Assembly (NCBI RefSeq): GCF_910584465.1
Contig: NZ_CAJUBK010000085.1
Coordinates: 1-7,306 of the forward strand
Direction: 5' to 3'
DNA from: an uncultured Oscillibacter sp.
GTDB taxonomy: Bacteria > Bacillota > Clostridia > Oscillospirales > Oscillospiraceae
Length of the DNA: 7,306 bases
The notes under the pieces are model-generated. The model did no database searches, was not told where the DNA came from, and saw nothing but the letters and a program-made list of their open reading frames with translations. A program made the translations under genes and the position numbers. This document shows, in pieces, positions 5,314 to 7,306 of the stretch (within the stretch, counting starts at the first letter, position 1; every line of letters begins with the position of its first letter).

Positions 5314-5335
5314 GAGCATAGGAACTCTAGGTATG
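5289..5335 (+). promoter_or_regulatory. Nested palindrome over the padR promoter, candidate PadR operator
   Basis: Two inverted repeats share one centre at 5312. The outer arms are CATACCTAG (5289-5297) and CTAGGTATG (5327-5335), nine of nine complementary. The inner arms are CTATG (5303-5307) and CATAG (5317-5321). The centre is inside the -10 hexamer. PadR proteins bind as dimers to palindromes that overlap their own promoters, so autoregulation through this site is the likely role. Binding itself is inferred. Confidence 0.7.
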
Positions 5336-5351
5336 ACGGATGGAGGTCATG

Positions 5352-5684
5352 ATGAAGAAGCAAGCCATCGAGCACACGAAGCTGCTGGTCCTCTCCCTGC
5401 TGGCGGGGGAGGATATGTACGGGTATCAGATGATCGTCGAGCTGGCCCGGCGGTCCGACCACACCTTCGACATGAAAGAGGGGACGCTGTACCCGGTCCT
5501 CCACGGGCTGGAGCAGGCGGGGCTGGTGGAAGCCTACCGCCAGGAGGCCCCCACAGGGCGGGAGCGGAAGTACTACCACCTCACCCGCAAGGGCCAGGGG
5601 GCCCTCCGGGAGGAGGAGCAGGCGTGGCGGCGCTATTCCGGAGCGGTGGATGACGTCCTCCGGGGCGGAGCGGATCTGGCATGA
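5352..5684 (+). CDS. PadR-family transcriptional repressor
   Basis: A 110-residue cytoplasmic DNA-binding protein of the short PadR subfamily. The N-terminal winged helix spans about 8-80: LLVLSLLAGEDMYGYQM (11-27) forms the first helices, KEGTLYPVLHGLEQAGLV (42-59) contains the recognition helix, and GRERKYYHLT (69-78) is the wing. A short C-terminal helix (about 82-104) would serve dimerisation. The ATG at 5352 lies five bases after GGAGG (5342-5346). An ATG at 5349 is only two bases from that site, and one at 5340 overlaps it. The gene is led by a consensus promoter with a palindrome over it, and its stop overlaps the next start as ATGA. PadR genes often sit next to membrane proteins with HAAS-type domains, as here. 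The inducing signal is unknown. Confidence 0.94.
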   Translation: MKKQAIEHTKLLVLSLLAGEDMYGYQMIVELARRSDHTFDMKEGTLYPVLHGLEQAGLVEAYRQEAPTGRERKYYHLTRKGQGALREEEQAWRRYSGAVDDVLRGGADLA

Positions 5685-6430
5685 CCCGGCGGGACTTCAC
5701 GGACCGGGCGCTCCTCCCCCTGACGCGGCTGACCTGGGAGGAGCGGGAGGCCGTCCGGCAGGAGCTGGAGGAGCACGTCGAGGACCGGATGGAGATCCTG
5801 CTGGAGATGGGCTGGGCGGAGGAGCTGGCGGAGGCGCGGTGCCTGGAGGCCATGGGGGACCCGGCGGAGATCGGCCGGGAGCTGGCGAAGCAGTACCGGA
5901 GCCGGGACCGGGGGTGGGTGTGGCTGGGCCGGGCGGCGGTGGCGCTGACAGCGGTGCTGTGCGTCCAGGCGCTGCCGTCGCTGGGGGCGCTGAGCTCCGC
6001 CTGGGACAGCCTGACGGTCCGGAGCATCCGCGTCCCGGCGTGGTGGGGCTTCGAGCTGGACACGGTGGAGGCCCAGGGGCCTGCGGACATCCGGGTGCGC
6101 GTGGGGAACGACGTCTTGCGGGTGGCCTGCGTCAGCGTGGGCCGGGAGGACGGAGGCGGCGGTCGGTCGGCCGGAGTGCTGCTGCTCAGCTATGACCGCA
6201 TCCCCGGCGGGGTGGTGGCCTCCAGCGTGCTGGACAGCACGGTCCTGGAAAACCAGAGGGGCGGACGGGCCCCGGACCGGGACGCTGCCTGGGGACACGT
6301 CCGGGTGAGGGGGGCCGTCAAATATGTGGACGTGGAGCCGGAGGACGCCTATGTGACCCTGGTCCATGAGTGGCTGGGGGAGACGATCCGGGTCCAGGTC
6401 CCCCTGCCGGAGGGGGAGGAGGAGCCATGA
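5681..6430 (+). CDS. One-pass membrane protein with HAAS/permease-prefix-like domain
   Basis: A 249-residue protein. Residues 1-75 look like the helical prefix domain (HAAS or 'permease prefix domain') often encoded beside PadR regulators: RLTWEEREAVRQELEEHVED (16-35) followed by MGWAEELAEARCLEAMGDP (43-61) and EIGRELAKQY (63-72). One membrane helix covers about 79-104 (VWLGRAAVALTAVLCVQALP at its core), after a basic stretch (RSRDR), so the prefix is probably cytoplasmic and the C-terminal 145 residues outside. That outer part is rich in short beta-like segments (IRVRVGNDVLRV, HVRVRGAVKYVDV) and ends in an acidic tail. I do not recognise its fold. The ATG overlaps the padR stop (ATGA) and the stop overlaps the next ATG the same way, so the three genes should be made together. 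A role in envelope sensing or regulation is inferred only. Confidence 0.85.
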   Translation: MTRRDFTDRALLPLTRLTWEEREAVRQELEEHVEDRMEILLEMGWAEELAEARCLEAMGDPAEIGRELAKQYRSRDRGWVWLGRAAVALTAVLCVQALPSLGALSSAWDSLTVRSIRVPAWWGFELDTVEAQGPADIRVRVGNDVLRVACVSVGREDGGGGRSAGVLLLSYDRIPGGVVASSVLDSTVLENQRGGRAPDRDAAWGHVRVRGAVKYVDVEPEDAYVTLVHEWLGETIRVQVPLPEGEEEP

Positions 6431-7104
6431 GGAAGAGGATCCTGTCCGCCCGGAAGGGGAAGGCCCTCCGGCGGATCTTGACCGCGGCGGCGGCCCTGCT
6501 GCTGGCGAACCACTTCCTGATGGTCGGCTTCCTGTTCCCCTTCCAGGCCCTGCGCCGCTGTGAGGAGCAGACGGGTTCCGGACGGACCGCCGTGGTCTGC
6601 CGGGACTGGGCCAGGGAGGTCAGATGGGACCGCTTCATGTATCTGACGGGGAACGAGGAGGCGGTGCTGTTCAGCGAGATCTCCCTGGGCCCCCTGGGCT
6701 GGAGCCCGGGCGTGGGCCAGGTCCTGGACTGCACCAAGGGACTGCCGCTGTACGCGGGCTGGCGGACCACGTCGGAAGCCCGCGGGGAACGGGGGGCGTC
6801 CATCCTGTATATCTTCGGCAGAGTGGACGATCCGGACATCGCCCGGCTGGAGGTCCAGGCGCAGTATGAGGAGTGGAAGACCGTGGGAGGCGCGAGGCAT
6901 ACCGCGCTGACATGGGACAGCGGACGGGAGGACTGGATGGAGCGGGACGGGAAGTGGTACTTCCTGTTCCGGACCTACCCGCCCTTCGATTGGTCGAGCT
7001 TCGGCTCCAGTGTGTACCCCCTGATCATTGGCTATGACGAGGCGGGGGAGGAGATCGCCCGCCTGGACGTGGAGGAGCATTGGACGGAGGGACGCGGATA
7101 TTGA
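6427..7104 (+). CDS. Membrane-anchored protein of unknown family, third gene of padR cassette
   Basis: A 225-residue protein I do not recognise. A very basic N-terminus (MRKRILSARKGKALRR) precedes one hydrophobic segment at about 17-42 (ILTAAAALLLANHFLMVGFL and on). This is a signal anchor, leaving about 180 residues outside the membrane. No lipobox cysteine or clear cleavage site is seen. The outer part has cysteines at 45, 58 and 102 and alternating strand-like pieces such as SILYIFGRVDDPDIARLEVQ and KWYFLFRTYPPFD. It lacks the repeats of the DUF4097 adhesin-like proteins that usually accompany PadR/HAAS genes. The start is the ATG at 6427, four bases inside the previous gene and preceded by GGAGGAGGAG. 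Two hairpins follow, the second a likely terminator, so it is the last gene of the cassette. Confidence 0.8.
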   Translation: MRKRILSARKGKALRRILTAAAALLLANHFLMVGFLFPFQALRRCEEQTGSGRTAVVCRDWAREVRWDRFMYLTGNEEAVLFSEISLGPLGWSPGVGQVLDCTKGLPLYAGWRTTSEARGERGASILYIFGRVDDPDIARLEVQAQYEEWKTVGGARHTALTWDSGREDWMERDGKWYFLFRTYPPFDWSSFGSSVYPLIIGYDEAGEEIARLDVEEHWTEGRGY

Positions 7105-7128
7105 AGCGCCGGGAACGGCCGGGGACAG

Positions 7129-7157
7129 GGGGCCGGGAGGCATCGCCTCCCGGCCCC
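7129..7157 (+). other. 13-bp GC-rich hairpin after the cassette
   Basis: A perfect 13-base-pair inverted repeat (7129-7141 with 7145-7157) with a three-base loop ATC lies 24 bases after the last stop. It is very GC-rich but no T run follows, so it is not a standard intrinsic terminator. It could protect the 3' end of the mRNA or act as a pause site; this is inferred. Confidence 0.6.
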
Positions 7158-7207
7158 AGAGCATCGAAAAAGGAGTGGGAGCCTCATCGGCGGGAAGGAG
7201 GAGCGTC

Positions 7208-7241
7208 ACGAGAGGGACCCGGGAGGGGTCCCTCTCGTTTT
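7208..7241 (+). terminator. Intrinsic terminator of the padR cassette
   Basis: A perfect stem of 13 base pairs (7208-7220 with 7226-7238) encloses the loop GGGAG. A T run of four (7238-7241) overlaps the stem end. The T tract is short and then interrupted by CG, so termination may be incomplete. Read on the other strand there is no T run after it, so it works in the plus direction only. Confidence 0.75.
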
Positions 7242-7249
7242 CGATAAAG

Positions 7250-7283
7250 AAGTTTCCAGGACTTAAAAAAGTCCTGAAAACTT
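7250..7283. repeat. Palindromic element with 15-base arms
   Basis: Arms of 15 bases (7250-7264 and 7269-7283) pair at 14 positions around an AAAA loop, with one C-A mismatch. An outer pair TTTTCGA (7238-7244) and TCGAAAA (7294-7300) encloses it. No T run follows on the plus strand. It could be a dispersed intergenic palindrome or part of a regulatory region for a gene beyond 7306. The stretch 7105-7306 otherwise shows no convincing gene. Confidence 0.6.
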
Positions 7284-7306
7284 GCCCCGCCTGTCGAAAA
7301 GGATCT

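Noticed and set aside
5581..6367. Minus-strand open frames opposite the HAAS-domain gene
   Set aside because: They are Pro/Ser/Arg/His-rich shadows. The plus-strand gene has a family-like domain, a membrane helix and ATGA junctions at both ends.
6349..7209. Minus-strand open frame of 286 codons opposite the third cassette gene
   Set aside because: It runs through the hairpin region and has no domain signature; the plus-strand gene has a strong ribosome site and a signal anchor.
1..7306. CRISPR array, insertion sequence, phage or tRNA gene
   Set aside because: No regularly spaced repeats, transposase or integrase motifs, or cloverleaf-type tRNA sequence were found on either strand by eye.

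Overview
The window looks like a chromosomal segment of a GC-rich, anaerobic, low-G+C-phylum Gram-positive bacterium, probably a gut member of the Oscillospiraceae/Eubacteriales (the Flavonifractor–Intestinimonas–Lawsonibacter type). The reasons are a CtsR/ClpC heat-shock operon, a clostridial 2[4Fe-4S] ferredoxin, strong Shine-Dalgarno sequences of the GGAGG type, sigma-A type promoters and a strong bias to G/C in third codon positions. The genus is an inference; no rRNA gene is present.

Layout. Bases 1-1731 (minus strand) hold the heat-shock operon ctsR - mcsA-like - clpC; clpC runs off the left edge. Bases 1732-1985 are a divergent regulatory region. It holds the ctsR promoter, bracketed by two CtsR-type operators, and the ferredoxin promoter. 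Bases 1986-2159 (plus) encode a 57-residue ferredoxin that ends at a strong hairpin, which also serves the convergent genes. Bases 2207-5224 (minus) form a four-gene run: mutY (adenine glycosylase), a small zinc-ribbon protein, thymidine kinase, and a PflA-like radical SAM protein. Bases 5225-5351 are a second divergent regulatory region. Bases 5352-7104 (plus) form a tight cassette whose genes overlap by ATGA: a PadR-family repressor, a one-pass membrane protein with an N-terminal HAAS/permease-prefix-like domain, and a one-pass membrane protein of unknown family. The tail, 7105-7306, carries three hairpins and no convincing gene.

How the genes work together. CtsR should repress its own operon through the heptad operators, and ClpC is the AAA+ unfoldase of the Clp protease. 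The arginine kinase gene mcsB, which sits between mcsA and clpC in Bacillus, is absent here, and the McsA-like protein has only one of its two zinc fingers. MutY (8-oxoG:A repair) and thymidine kinase (dTMP salvage) share a transcript with two cysteine-rich proteins. The PadR cassette looks like a self-regulated membrane module with a large palindrome over its promoter.

The points most worth following are: the apparently leaderless mutY start, where a 9/9 extended -10 lies six bases from the only possible ATG; the uncharacterised PadR-HAAS-membrane protein cassette and its nested palindrome; the mcsB-less heat-shock operon with a reduced McsA; and a thymidine kinase P-loop with serine in place of the usual glycine before the lysine. 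I see no CRISPR array, insertion sequence, phage gene, tRNA or rRNA.
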